From Campylobacterales bacterium (GTDB taxonomy: Bacteria; Campylobacterota; Campylobacteria; Campylobacterales; Sulfurospirillaceae), in assembly GCA_024280575.1 (NCBI GenBank), contig JAJRPV010000004.1, forward strand, positions 1 to 64,000: DNA of 64,000 nucleotides. The letters are read 5' to 3'. Shown piece after piece: positions 9,672-19,264 of the stretch (position 1 is its first letter; each line of letters opens with the position of its first letter). The translations under genes and the position numbers were made by a program. Under the pieces are notes generated by a model that had not been told where the DNA came from, made no database searches, and was given only the letters and a program-made list of their open reading frames with translations.

Positions 9672-10697
9672 TTATCTGGTTATTGAAAATCCTAATCCGA
9701 TTTTATCATTTCTTTTATTATAATCTATTAAGCTCTCCCCGTATCCGCTAAAAATCTGCAGATAACCGAATGTATCACTTATCCATGGAAGTGGGAAAGT
9801 CCAATCAAACTGTACGGCACCCCTGTTCCTGCCATTAAATTTAAGATTATTTCTCAAAAGAAGGCTGAAAAGATTTTTTTTATATGGATAGGAGATTTTC
9901 AAATCTCCATAACCTAGATAATCGTAGATATCGGGATTGTCATCGCCACTAGTATCATTTATATCTTTTTTTGCATGTTCGGGAATTCTGTACCAAACTC
10001 TCGGAACGATAAAAATCCCTTTCGTCTGAAATATTCCGCTCATATATACTCGGTTCCATGACCTTGAGAGTTCTTTTCCTCTCCCGTTTGACTGATGTAA
10101 TATTCCGATTTTGTATGCTTTGAGGGGAGAATATTTGTGGATATATGGAAAGAACATAAAAAGTTCCGGCATATAGTTAGTTTCTCTAAATGGAGAAGAT
10201 TTTTCACTTGTCTGCCACCAAGAAGTTTGTGTATATCCTAAAAAAAGTTTATCGTCTAAGCCAAATATATTTTTTGCCAAAATCTTTTTAAAACTGATTT
10301 GGAATTTTGTCTCTATATTTTTCCTGCCTATATGACTGACATTGTCATAGGTTATAGGTAAAAGATAATTCATCCTGTATGGTTTTACATCAAATGAAGA
10401 AAAAATAATCTGTTGAAGTGTTTGATTTGTTGTGCTTAGTTCATAATCTTTTATATAATTTTTACCAAATTTTACCAAATCTTTTTGATTCTTTTTTCCT
10501 TCATCTGTTTTTTTGAGGGATTTTTCTAGTTTTTGCGGATTTAAAGAGAGAGAAGCCGCTTTTTTGTATAAAAGCATAGCTTTTTTGATATCTCCTTTTT
10601 GTTCATATTTTTCTGCCTGTTTGTAAATATTTGATATATCTTCGCCATAAAGAGACAAGTTTAAAAATGCTATAATCATAAAAGCTAGTTTATACAC
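9672..10697 (-). CDS. pldA: outer-membrane phospholipase A
   Basis: HQSNGRGKELSRSWNRVY catalytic motif; beta-barrel C-terminus; start adjusted to a GTG before a signal peptide because the ORF-track start overlaps the divergent gene. Confidence 0.8.
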   Translation of the reverse strand: MYKLAFMIIAFLNLSLYGEDISNIYKQAEKYEQKGDIKKAMLLYKKAASLSLNPQKLEKSLKKTDEGKKNQKDLVKFGKNYIKDYELSTTNQTLQQIIFSSFDVKPYRMNYLLPITYDNVSHIGRKNIETKFQISFKKILAKNIFGLDDKLFLGYTQTSWWQTSEKSSPFRETNYMPELFMFFPYIHKYSPLKAYKIGILHQSNGRGKELSRSWNRVYMSGIFQTKGIFIVPRVWYRIPEHAKKDINDTSGDDNPDIYDYLGYGDLKISYPYKKNLFSLLLRNNLKFNGRNRGAVQFDWTFPLPWISDTFGYLQIFSGYGESLIDYNKRNDKIGLGFSITR

Positions 10698-10743
10698 TGA
10701 AAATTCCAATTTTTGGACGAATTTTAGCACATTTTGGAGAGAT

Positions 10744-11643
10744 ATGCAACAAAGTACAAAAGGTAATATTTTTGGTATTTTGGCTATATTGCTATGGTCA
10801 ACTTTGGCAAGTACCACTGTGTTGGCAGGAAAAATACCACCATTTCAGTTGGTTAGTATGTCTTTTTTTGTAGCTTTTTTCATCGGTTTGGCGCTGTGGA
10901 AAAAAGAGGGTCGTGGTATTTGGGTTCACTTAAAGTTACCTGTAAAAAATTGGATTATAGGCATCATAGGACTCTTTGGTTATCATTTTTTTTATTTTTT
11001 GGCACTTCAAAATGCACCGGCACTTGAGGCAAATTTGATTAATTATCTATGGCCTTTGTTTATAGTTCTTTTTAGTGCATTTTTACCTGGAGTTAAGCTT
11101 CGATGGTTTCATATAGCCGGTGTTTTATTTGGACTTTTTGGGGTAATTGTTTTAGTTAGTGCGGGCAAAGGTTTTGATTTTAATATGGGGTATGCAAAAG
11201 GATATTTTTATGCTTTTTTGTGTGCCTTGTCCTGGTCTTCATATTCGGTTCTTTCTAAATATTTCGGCAAAGTACCGGTGAGTTCTGTTGGAGCTTTTTG
11301 TGGTGCAACTGCTATTTTAGCACTTATTTTTCATCTGATATTTGAGCCGACCGTAATCCCTGATTTTAAAAATTTATTGGCGATTATAGTTTTGGGTTTG
11401 GGTCCGGTTGGAGGAGCCTTTTTTCTTTGGGATTTTGGAGTAAAAAACGGAGATATTCAAATGCTCGGTACATTTTCATATGCCACACCTCTGCTCTCGA
11501 CTATACTTTTGGTAGTGTTTGGGCTTGCGAAACCAAACAGTTATATATGGACAGCCTGTTTGTTTATAGTTTTAGGCTCCGTCATAGCTTCATATCCTCT
11601 TTTTAAAAAGTTCTTTACAGCTCGTAATCAACGACCTTACTAA
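10744..11643 (+). CDS. EamA/DMT family transporter (YddG-like)
   Basis: 10-TM EamA protein, ALQNAPALEANLINYLWPLFIVLFS. Confidence 0.85.
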   Translation: MQQSTKGNIFGILAILLWSTLASTTVLAGKIPPFQLVSMSFFVAFFIGLALWKKEGRGIWVHLKLPVKNWIIGIIGLFGYHFFYFLALQNAPALEANLINYLWPLFIVLFSAFLPGVKLRWFHIAGVLFGLFGVIVLVSAGKGFDFNMGYAKGYFYAFLCALSWSSYSVLSKYFGKVPVSSVGAFCGATAILALIFHLIFEPTVIPDFKNLLAIIVLGLGPVGGAFFLWDFGVKNGDIQMLGTFSYATPLLSTILLVVFGLAKPNSYIWTACLFIVLGSVIASYPLFKKFFTARNQRPY

Positions 11644-11902
11644 CAGTATCTAGCGATTTTAAATACCCGATAAGTTCTAGGTGCACAGGGTGTGAAGCGT
11701 AGATTTTCAAATCATCTTTAGAGTTAAAATCAGCTATTAGAGCGATATCATAAGCCCTCTCTTCGGGGCTAAAATTTAGTCCAACTTCCATATTTGTTAA
11801 AACCCCTATTTCGCCTTTTAGTGAAAGTATCATTTTTTTTAACTTTTGTTTTAGAGCTCTATCACTGTTTTTTAATTTTAAAAATACGACATGTCTTATC
11901 AT
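11615..11902 (-). CDS. Dabb (stress-responsive alpha/beta barrel) domain protein
   Basis: MIRHVVFLKLK...YASHPVHLE; internal ATG preferred over ORF-track start. Confidence 0.75.
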   Translation of the reverse strand: MIRHVVFLKLKNSDRALKQKLKKMILSLKGEIGVLTNMEVGLNFSPEERAYDIALIADFNSKDDLKIYASHPVHLELIGYLKSLDTVSKVVDYEL

Positions 11903-11912
11903 CTGTTTTTCC

Positions 11913-13061
11913 TTATATTTTATCTGTAGGTTTTCCGAAGAAAAACCCTTGAAAATAGTTAAAACCAAGTTTTTTTGACTCTTCAAATGAAGTGTTTGAG
12001 TTAATCCGTGAAGCTATGCTTTTACATTGCAGCCTCTCGCACTCTTTTAAAATAACTCTACATGTAGATTTGGATTCTTCACTGATATTTAATAATCTTA
12101 ACAATTTTCCATCGACTTTTACAAAATCTATCATAGTACTGTCAAATTTTTCTAAAGTTTGTGGAGTCTCTACATTGTCTAGACATATTTTAATGCCAAT
12201 TGATTTCAAATCACTCAGAGCCTGTTTTGTATTTGCTTGAAAATTACCTTGCAATTCGAAAATAACATTTGAGTCTTTGTAAGTTTTGAGTAAATATTCA
12301 AATATGACTTTATCGCTCAAATCTTCAAAAGAAAAATTAACAGCTTGCCTGATTTTTGAGCTTAAAATTTTTTGCGAGAGAAGTTTAACTATGGAGTGGT
12401 AAAATCCTCTTTTTTTTGCAATTTCAAGAAAAAATCCAGGAGGCTGAAGCGACTCTTGGAGGGACAAGCGAATCAAAACTTCTTGATATACTTCGTTTCC
12501 GCTTAAATCAATTATTCTTTGATAATGTGGTGTTATAAAACCATTGTCAATAGCTGCTTTTATATCTTTTGATACACTTTCGTTTTTCTCTTCGAGCAAT
12601 TTTGCGGCAAACTCAGAGTATGATATAAACGGCTGATTCTCTTTTTGTGCAAGAGCCAACGCCAAAGAGGCTTTTTGAAAAGAATTTTTCAAATCAAATG
12701 ATATGCCTATATTTGTCCGGATAGCTATATTGTAACCTTTAAAATCGTATTTCTTGGATGAAATAAATTCCAGCAGACTGAAGATCAGTTTTTCTACAGT
12801 ATCCAAATCAAACAACATATCTTTCAAAAGAGCAAATTCATCAGCCCAAACTCTAAAAATAAATATTTCATTTTTTTGTGCAAAACTTATCAAAGATTTG
12901 GCAAAAGAGCGAAGTATAAAGTTCCCTCCCTCGTCAGTATGCTTTAAATTTATGAGTTTAAAATCTCTAATATCTATCAGAAAAAGAATTGGGTGTTGTG
13001 AGTTGTTTAGTTTTTCGTCTAAAGCATTTTTTGACGCCAAATTTGTCAGAGTATCTATCAT
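11913..13061 (-). CDS. degenerate GGDEF-EAL domain protein
   Basis: GGDEF-fold region with WADEF in place of GGDEF; EAL region with EVLIRL. Confidence 0.75.
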   Translation of the reverse strand: MIDTLTNLASKNALDEKLNNSQHPILFLIDIRDFKLINLKHTDEGGNFILRSFAKSLISFAQKNEIFIFRVWADEFALLKDMLFDLDTVEKLIFSLLEFISSKKYDFKGYNIAIRTNIGISFDLKNSFQKASLALALAQKENQPFISYSEFAAKLLEEKNESVSKDIKAAIDNGFITPHYQRIIDLSGNEVYQEVLIRLSLQESLQPPGFFLEIAKKRGFYHSIVKLLSQKILSSKIRQAVNFSFEDLSDKVIFEYLLKTYKDSNVIFELQGNFQANTKQALSDLKSIGIKICLDNVETPQTLEKFDSTMIDFVKVDGKLLRLLNISEESKSTCRVILKECERLQCKSIASRINSNTSFEESKKLGFNYFQGFFFGKPTDKI

Positions 13062-13627
13062 AATTTCTCTTTTGCCCTGTTGTATTCATCAGGTTTGTTT
13101 AAATTTGCAAAAAGTTCATCATCGTCAAAATCAACATATTTTGTTTTAATTTGTGCCAGCAGGTTTTTTATCTTATGATCGTTTTGTATGATTTGCTTTT
13201 TTAAGATTTGCACAATTTTGGGTGAATACAAAGCACAAAGCTGATGTGAGCCAAAAGGGGATTTTGCTATGACAGAATCAAAATCTGAAACATAACTGTA
13301 AAGCTTTTCATAAACTTCTTTGCTTACAAAAGGGGTGTCCACACTCAAGATTGCCACGGGTGTTTGAAATCTTTTCAATATACTGTAAAGCGCTATAAGG
13401 GGAGAAAATTCGCCAAACTCTTTCTCGTCTTCTATAAAGGCGGCATCAAAGTTAAATTTATCTTTGTTTTTACAGCTTACATGTACACTTTGAAACCACG
13501 GCTTTGCTCTTTGCAATTGATATTGTGTCAAAGTTTGATGTCCACCAAAAGGAAGCAATGCCTTGTCGCTCCCCATTCTTGAACTTTTTCCACCTGCGAC
13601 TATAACGCAGGGCAGAGGTAAAATCAT
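13058..13627 (-). CDS. mobA: molybdenum cofactor guanylyltransferase
   Basis: VIVAGGKSSRMGSDKALLPFGG nucleotidyltransferase motif. Confidence 0.9.
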   Translation of the reverse strand: MILPLPCVIVAGGKSSRMGSDKALLPFGGHQTLTQYQLQRAKPWFQSVHVSCKNKDKFNFDAAFIEDEKEFGEFSPLIALYSILKRFQTPVAILSVDTPFVSKEVYEKLYSYVSDFDSVIAKSPFGSHQLCALYSPKIVQILKKQIIQNDHKIKNLLAQIKTKYVDFDDDELFANLNKPDEYNRAKEKL

Positions 13628-14889
13628 AAATCTCTAGGATCTGTAATCTTGCCGGTAACTGCGCTTGCAGCTGCAACTGCTGAATTGGCAAGGTATATCT
13701 TACTGCTTCGATCACCCATTCTTCCAACAAAGTTTCTATTTGTCGTAGATATGCAAACTTCATCTTTGCCTAAAATTCCCATATATCCACCGAGGCATGC
13801 CCCGCAAGTTGGGTTTGAAAAGACTGCTCCGGCCTCTATAAATATCTCGACAAGACCCTCTTTTTGTGCTTGTAGAGAAATTTTTTGAGTAGCAGGAGTG
13901 ATTATAAGTCTGGTTTTTCTTGCTACTTTTTTATCTTTTAATATCTTTCCCGCAATTCTCAAATCTTCTAACCTTCCATTTGTGCAACTTCCTATGAAAA
14001 CTTGATCAACGGCTATATCATCACTGACGGCCGTGCTTAATGGTTTTCCGTTTGAGGGCAAACTAGGATATGCGATAACAGGCTCTAATTTTGTAACATC
14101 TATATGGATTGTTTTTACATAAGTAGCATCTGCATCAGAATAAAACTCTTTTGCTTCTCTTGCAAGATTTTTATCTTTTAAGAATTCACGGGTTATATCA
14201 TCGACTGCGATTATGCCGTTTTTTGCTCCGGCTTCTATCGCCATATTGCATAGACTGAATCTGTCGTCCATACCAAGATGAGCTATCGTATCTCCCGTAA
14301 ATTCCAAAGTTTTATAAAGTGCTCCATCGACTCCTAATTGTCGAATTACTTCCAAAATCAAATCTTTCCCATAGATTAACTCACCCGGTTTTCCGCTAAA
14401 GACTACTTTTATAGCTTCAGGTACTTTAAACCAGTTTCCGCCCGTGATAAGGGCAAATGATATATCAGTAGATCCCATGCCTGTTGAAAATGCGCCAAGA
14501 GCGCCATGCGTACATGTATGGCTGTCAGCTCCGATTATGACATCTCCTGGAACAACAAGTCCTTTTTCAGGCAACAAGGCGTGTTCTATGCCCATATCTT
14601 TTTCATCAAAAAAGTGTTTAAGATTGTGTTTGTATGCGAAATCACGACTTATTTTTGCCTGATTTGCGCTTGCTATATCTTTTGCGGGTATAAAGTGATC
14701 CATTACGATAGCAAAACCATCAGGATTTGCCAAATTTTCTTTTCCGCTATCTTCAAAAGCTTTTATGGATATAGGAGTTGTGATATCGTTTCCAATGACC
14801 ATGTCGATATTTGAGCGAATAATCTCTCCGGCTTTTACAGCCCGTCCTACATGATCACTAAAAATTTTTTCCGTTATTGTTTGAGGCAT
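13624..14889 (-). CDS. leuC: 3-isopropylmalate dehydratase large subunit
   Basis: GADSHTCTHGALGAFSTGMGSTD, FIGSCTNGRLEDL, PTCGACLGGYMG Fe-S motifs. Confidence 0.9.
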   Translation of the reverse strand: MPQTITEKIFSDHVGRAVKAGEIIRSNIDMVIGNDITTPISIKAFEDSGKENLANPDGFAIVMDHFIPAKDIASANQAKISRDFAYKHNLKHFFDEKDMGIEHALLPEKGLVVPGDVIIGADSHTCTHGALGAFSTGMGSTDISFALITGGNWFKVPEAIKVVFSGKPGELIYGKDLILEVIRQLGVDGALYKTLEFTGDTIAHLGMDDRFSLCNMAIEAGAKNGIIAVDDITREFLKDKNLAREAKEFYSDADATYVKTIHIDVTKLEPVIAYPSLPSNGKPLSTAVSDDIAVDQVFIGSCTNGRLEDLRIAGKILKDKKVARKTRLIITPATQKISLQAQKEGLVEIFIEAGAVFSNPTCGACLGGYMGILGKDEVCISTTNRNFVGRMGDRSSKIYLANSAVAAASAVTGKITDPRDL

Positions 14890-14928
14890 AATATTCCTTC
14901 TTGATTAGATATAGCTGTCTTAAGCCAG

Positions 14929-15017
14929 CTATAAAATTTCCTTTACTATCGTTTCTTAGAGGCAAATCCTCCCGTTGGTCTGAGCCTCACAAAACGATAG
15001 TAAAGGAAATTGTATAG
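14929..15017. repeat. fixed-loop/variable-arm inverted-repeat element, copy 1
   Basis: 20-bp perfect arms AATTTCCTTTACTATCGTTT (14935-14954) / AAACGATAGTAAAGGAAATT (14992-15011), extendable to 26 bp with one mismatch; 37-nt loop cttagaggcaaatcctcccgttggtctgagcctcaca shared with 27304-27340. Confidence 0.85.
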
Positions 15018-15040
15018 GCCTATTTTATCAAAAATTATAT

Positions 15041-15625
15041 TTAAGGTATCTTTGGCGCTGAGATTTTCTCTCCTAAAAAGCTATAGTCCCCACCGATTCT
15101 GGCTATCGGATTAAATTCAAAATATAATTTCTCTTTATTTGTGAAACAGGTATCATCTATAAACATCTGTTTTATCTCTACGATGATGGGCTTGTGTTTG
15201 CTTCCTTTGATGTCTAATTCTTGAAATAATTCACAAAAAAAGGCGATAGGCGTATCTTTAACCATAGGTGGGAAATTTTTTGCTTTTTTTTCTAAATCTA
15301 TGTTGAAAACATCCGCTTCACTTAGATTGTGTGCCAACTCTTTTGAGCTAAAGTGCATTTGTTGTAATTGCTCTTCTTTCGGTATGCAAATCGTGCATTT
15401 TTTAGTTTTTATGATATTTGCAAGAGTATCTTTTGGTGCTCCGTCACTCTTTTGACCGATAGATACGACCATAGTCGGCGGTGTTGAGGTGAGCGCCATA
15501 AAATAACTAAACGGAGCTATATTTGTATTTTCATCTTCTGTTACAATCCAAGCAATAGGCCTTGGAATTATAGCTTGACGCATCAATTTGTAATTGTCTA
15601 AATTTTCATCAAAATTCAATAACAT
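15041..15625 (-). CDS. flavin reductase-like domain protein
   Basis: RQAIIPRPIAWIVTEDENTNIAPFSYFMALTSTPPTMVVSIG. Confidence 0.85.
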   Translation of the reverse strand: MLLNFDENLDNYKLMRQAIIPRPIAWIVTEDENTNIAPFSYFMALTSTPPTMVVSIGQKSDGAPKDTLANIIKTKKCTICIPKEEQLQQMHFSSKELAHNLSEADVFNIDLEKKAKNFPPMVKDTPIAFFCELFQELDIKGSKHKPIIVEIKQMFIDDTCFTNKEKLYFEFNPIARIGGDYSFLGEKISAPKIP

Positions 15626-15702
15626 CTTCTCTCCCTTGTTGTATAATATGTTGTATAATATATCCACTTTTGATAAAGGAGAAGTAAATCAAACGATATG
15701 AA

Positions 15703-17022
15703 TTGGTGCAAATTGCACGGTATTTACAAAAATTTAAAAGAATTAGCTCGATTGAGAGAGTCGAAGACAATACTTTGAAGATAGTATTTGATAGATTTAA
15801 AGCTCTGTTTTTTGATTTAAGAAGAGGGGATTCTTATATATTTTTAAAAGATACCTATAAAAAATCAAAAATTTACAAAGCCCCTTTTGATATAGTATTG
15901 TCTAAAAAATTTACTAATTCTGTTATTGAAAATATATCTGTTTTGAAAAATGATAGAATTTTGCAAATCAAAGTAATTTCTAACTCAAAATACAAGTCCG
16001 AGAATTCTACTCTTCAGCTTGAGTTTACCGGAAAAAATACAAATGCGATAATTTTAGATGAAAACAACATAGTGCAAGAAGCTCTAAGGCACATAGACAT
16101 CTCTACAACATACAGAGAAGTAAAAGTGGGTGTTGTTTTGAAAGCTTTGGTAAAAACAGAGAATTTTACACCAAAAAACAGTGCTGAAATTGAAAATATA
16201 GAAAATTTTTTAGAAAATGAATATCTAAAAAGAGCACAAGTAAAACTCTCTTCTTTGAAGAAGCAGAAAATTGCGAATATTCAAAAAAAGATAAAAAAGT
16301 TTCAAAAGATATTAAACTCTTTAGAAAATGAAGAAAATTTACTAAAAAAAAGTGAAAAATTTGCTATATGGGCATCATTGATTTTTGGTAATATATATAA
16401 AATAAAAGGCTACCAAAAAGAGATAGAACTTGATGATTATGAGGGCAATAAAATCAAAATAACACTTCCGGGCGAGTCAAGAAGCGGGGCGGAAGCGGGC
16501 AATAAGCTTTATGCAAATGCTAAAAAATTAAAGAGAAAAGCAAAATCTCTATATATTGAAAGAGAAAATCTTAATGAAAAGATAGGTTTTTTAGAAAAAT
16601 TACAAAATGCCATAGAAAATAGTGAGGACGAAGTTGAGATAAATATACTCTCGCCAAAACAGAAGCACTCGAAAAAAGGAAAAGGAGTGCCTGTATCGTA
16701 TGAGACTTTTTTTATGGAAGGCTTTAAGATAATGCTTGGGAAAAACGAAAAAGGCAATGTTCAATTATTAAAAGAAGCAAAAAAAAGAGATATTTGGCTG
16801 CATTTAAAAGATATTTCCTCAACTCATGTTATAATAAGAACAGATAAGCAGAGTATTCCTCAATCCGTATTGGAGTTTGGGGCAAAACTTTGTGTGGAAT
16901 TTAGTGTTATTCAAAAAGGAGCATATTTAGTCGATTATACTCAAAGAAGAAATGTTAAAATGGGTGAAGGTGCCCATGTGAATTATGTGGATTATAAGAC
17001 TATAAGTGTCAAAAAAGAGTAA
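15703..17022 (+). CDS. NFACT family RNA-binding protein (RqcH/FbpA-like)
   Basis: IARYLQKFKRISSIERVEDNTLKIVF ... NFACT-R domain KKRDIWLHLKDISSTHVIIRTD; TTG start. Confidence 0.85.
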   Translation: MVQIARYLQKFKRISSIERVEDNTLKIVFDRFKALFFDLRRGDSYIFLKDTYKKSKIYKAPFDIVLSKKFTNSVIENISVLKNDRILQIKVISNSKYKSENSTLQLEFTGKNTNAIILDENNIVQEALRHIDISTTYREVKVGVVLKALVKTENFTPKNSAEIENIENFLENEYLKRAQVKLSSLKKQKIANIQKKIKKFQKILNSLENEENLLKKSEKFAIWASLIFGNIYKIKGYQKEIELDDYEGNKIKITLPGESRSGAEAGNKLYANAKKLKRKAKSLYIERENLNEKIGFLEKLQNAIENSEDEVEINILSPKQKHSKKGKGVPVSYETFFMEGFKIMLGKNEKGNVQLLKEAKKRDIWLHLKDISSTHVIIRTDKQSIPQSVLEFGAKLCVEFSVIQKGAYLVDYTQRRNVKMGEGAHVNYVDYKTISVKKE

Positions 17023-17049
17023 CCTCTAGTAGAAAGCGAGGTATGCAAG

Positions 17050-17370
17050 ATGGCTATAGGTCCAATCGGCGCAATTAATTATGCTAACCAAGCTATGCCG
17101 GCACAAACCAAGATACAATCGAACTTTCAAAACAGATTAGATATGCAAAGCAGTGTAGCCGCATCCATACAAGAGGCCGACAAGAAAGAGATAGAAGACA
17201 TAAGACCTTCAGAAGAATCCTATAAAATAGATCCCGAAAATGAACATGAAAAAAAAAGAAGAGAAGCTGAGCAAAAAAACAGTCAGATAAAACCACGAAA
17301 AGACAGACCTAAAGAAGAAAAAGAGATTGTGGAAATCATAACTCCCAAACACTTAGATATAAAAGTATAA
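17050..17370 (+). CDS. hypothetical protein, highly charged
   Basis: 106-aa ORF between two conserved genes, same strand. Confidence 0.45.
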   Translation: MAIGPIGAINYANQAMPAQTKIQSNFQNRLDMQSSVAASIQEADKKEIEDIRPSEESYKIDPENEHEKKRREAEQKNSQIKPRKDRPKEEKEIVEIITPKHLDIKV

Positions 17371-17425
17371 GTAAGTTCTCACTCTTTCTTGGATAAAATG
17401 ATATAAAAATTCCAGAGGTACAATA

Positions 17426-18190
17426 ATGAGTATAAAAGAAATATACAATTCAAACAGAGACAGAATATTGACAGGCATTGCACTTTTTGCAGTTGCACTA
17501 GCTGTGGCATTAATTGACAATTTATTTCTCACTTGGGTGGTTCTTGGTGCAGTATATCTTTTTGCTTTTTACGAAGCGATGACGCTTTTTGGTCTGGTAA
17601 GCAACAGATCTATGGTTTATGCACTGGCTATTTGGTTAGCAGCTTACATATATCCAAACCCTGATGATATATTTTATTTTGTTGTTATCATAGCATTGTC
17701 TATAATGGTGCATAAAAAAGATGTTAACTACAATCGTTTAGCTCCATTTTTATATCCAACAATTTCAATGCTATTTATGTTTGCTTTGTATAAAGATTTT
17801 GGGATGAGTACTCTTGTTTGGCTGGTGATTTTAATAGCATCTGTAGATATAGGGGCATATGTTGTCGGAAAAAGTATAGGAAAAACACAGTTTTCAAAAA
17901 CTTCTCCAAATAAAACATGGGAAGGAGTAATTGGCGGAATAGTTGCAGGGACTGCCATAGGATCCGTTGTCGGACTGATGAGTGTTGATTTGAGTATGTC
18001 TTTATTTATCTCTTTGATTGTTTCACTTTGTGCTATTTGGGGAGATTTATTTGAGAGTTATTTAAAGAGAGAGGCCGGAGTAAAAGACAGCGGCACTATC
18101 TTTCCTGGGCATGGTGGTATGTTGGACAGAGTTGACGGTTACATGTTTGCTTCTGTTATTATGCTTGTACTTCTTCGAGGATTGTTATAG
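17426..18190 (+). CDS. cdsA: phosphatidate cytidylyltransferase
   Basis: SPNKTWEGVIGG...GDLFESYLKREAGVKDSGTIFPGHGGMLDRVDGYM signature. Confidence 0.95.
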   Translation: MSIKEIYNSNRDRILTGIALFAVALAVALIDNLFLTWVVLGAVYLFAFYEAMTLFGLVSNRSMVYALAIWLAAYIYPNPDDIFYFVVIIALSIMVHKKDVNYNRLAPFLYPTISMLFMFALYKDFGMSTLVWLVILIASVDIGAYVVGKSIGKTQFSKTSPNKTWEGVIGGIVAGTAIGSVVGLMSVDLSMSLFISLIVSLCAIWGDLFESYLKREAGVKDSGTIFPGHGGMLDRVDGYMFASVIMLVLLRGLL

Positions 18191-19264
18191 ATGATAGTGC
18201 TGGGTTCTACTGGCTCTATCGGTGTAAATACGCTTCAAGTTGCAAAAAAATTTGGCCTACATGTAGAGACTTTGGTCGCAGGTAGGAGCATAGATTTATT
18301 AAACAGACAAATTAAAGAATTTAAACCAAAATATGTATGTATTGGCAGCAAAGAGTTGGTCAAACAGGTAAAACACAATGATGTGTATTATGGAAATAAA
18401 GGCATTTTAGAGGTTATAGAAAAAAGCCAAAGCGATTTGGTCATCAATGCTCTTGTCGGATTTGCGGGACTTGCTCCATCAATTAAAACTCAAAAACTGG
18501 GCAAAAAGCTGGCTTTGGCAAATAAAGAATCTTTAGTAGTTGCCGGAAATCTTCTTAATACTTCAAAAATTATACCAATAGACAGTGAGCACTTTGGCTT
18601 AAAATATCTCCTAAGCAACAAAACCCCAGTATCCATGACAATAACTGCAAGCGGAGGGGCATTTAGAGATACTCCTATCAGTAAACTCAAATCCATGAGT
18701 ACGGCTGAAGCGCTTAATCATCCAAACTGGAAAATGGGTAAAAAAATCACAATAGACAGTGCGACTATGACAAATAAAATATTTGAGTTGTTAGAAGCAA
18801 AATGGCTATATGGATGTGAAAAAATAGACGCTATCATAGAAGCCAAATCCATCATACATGCTTTTATCAATTTTATTGACGGCAGCACAACCGCCCACAT
18901 AGCAAATGCAGACATGAAGCTTCCTATAACATTTGCACTAAAAGGCAAGATAGAAGAAGAAATTTTGCCACATGTCGATTTAGTAGAGATAGGAAGTCTG
19001 GAATTTCGAAAAATAGAGCAGGAGAGATATCCTATGTGGGAGATAAAAGAAGATATCTTGAAAAACCCGAGATTAGGAGTTGTCTTAAATGCGGCAAATG
19101 AAGTAAGCGTTGAGCGGTTTTTAAATAATAAGATAAATATACTTGATGTTGCAAAAATAAATAAAAAAGCATATCGCCAATTTAGCGATATAAATCCACA
19201 AAATTTAGATGATATTTTTGAAATAGATAAAGAAGTAAGAAAATTCTTAAAGGGAGATTTATGA
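18191..19264 (+). CDS. dxr: 1-deoxy-D-xylulose 5-phosphate reductoisomerase
   Basis: VLGSTGSIGVNTL, LANKESLVVAG, IPIDSEHFGLKYLL, ASGGAFRDTP. Confidence 0.95.
   Translation: MIVLGSTGSIGVNTLQVAKKFGLHVETLVAGRSIDLLNRQIKEFKPKYVCIGSKELVKQVKHNDVYYGNKGILEVIEKSQSDLVINALVGFAGLAPSIKTQKLGKKLALANKESLVVAGNLLNTSKIIPIDSEHFGLKYLLSNKTPVSMTITASGGAFRDTPISKLKSMSTAEALNHPNWKMGKKITIDSATMTNKIFELLEAKWLYGCEKIDAIIEAKSIIHAFINFIDGSTTAHIANADMKLPITFALKGKIEEEILPHVDLVEIGSLEFRKIEQERYPMWEIKEDILKNPRLGVVLNAANEVSVERFLNNKINILDVAKINKKAYRQFSDINPQNLDDIFEIDKEVRKFLKGDL

Noticed and set aside
14929-15017. Fixed-loop element as a rho-independent terminator
   Set aside because: 37-nt structured conserved loop and no U-tract on either strand after the stem; flanking genes do not terminate convergently there.
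15698-15703. NFACT gene start as another one-base frameshift (ATGAA(A)TTGGTGCAA would give MKLVQIARY)
   Set aside because: A TTG start at 15703 is sufficient and the evidence is only three codons; left as a possible alternative start.
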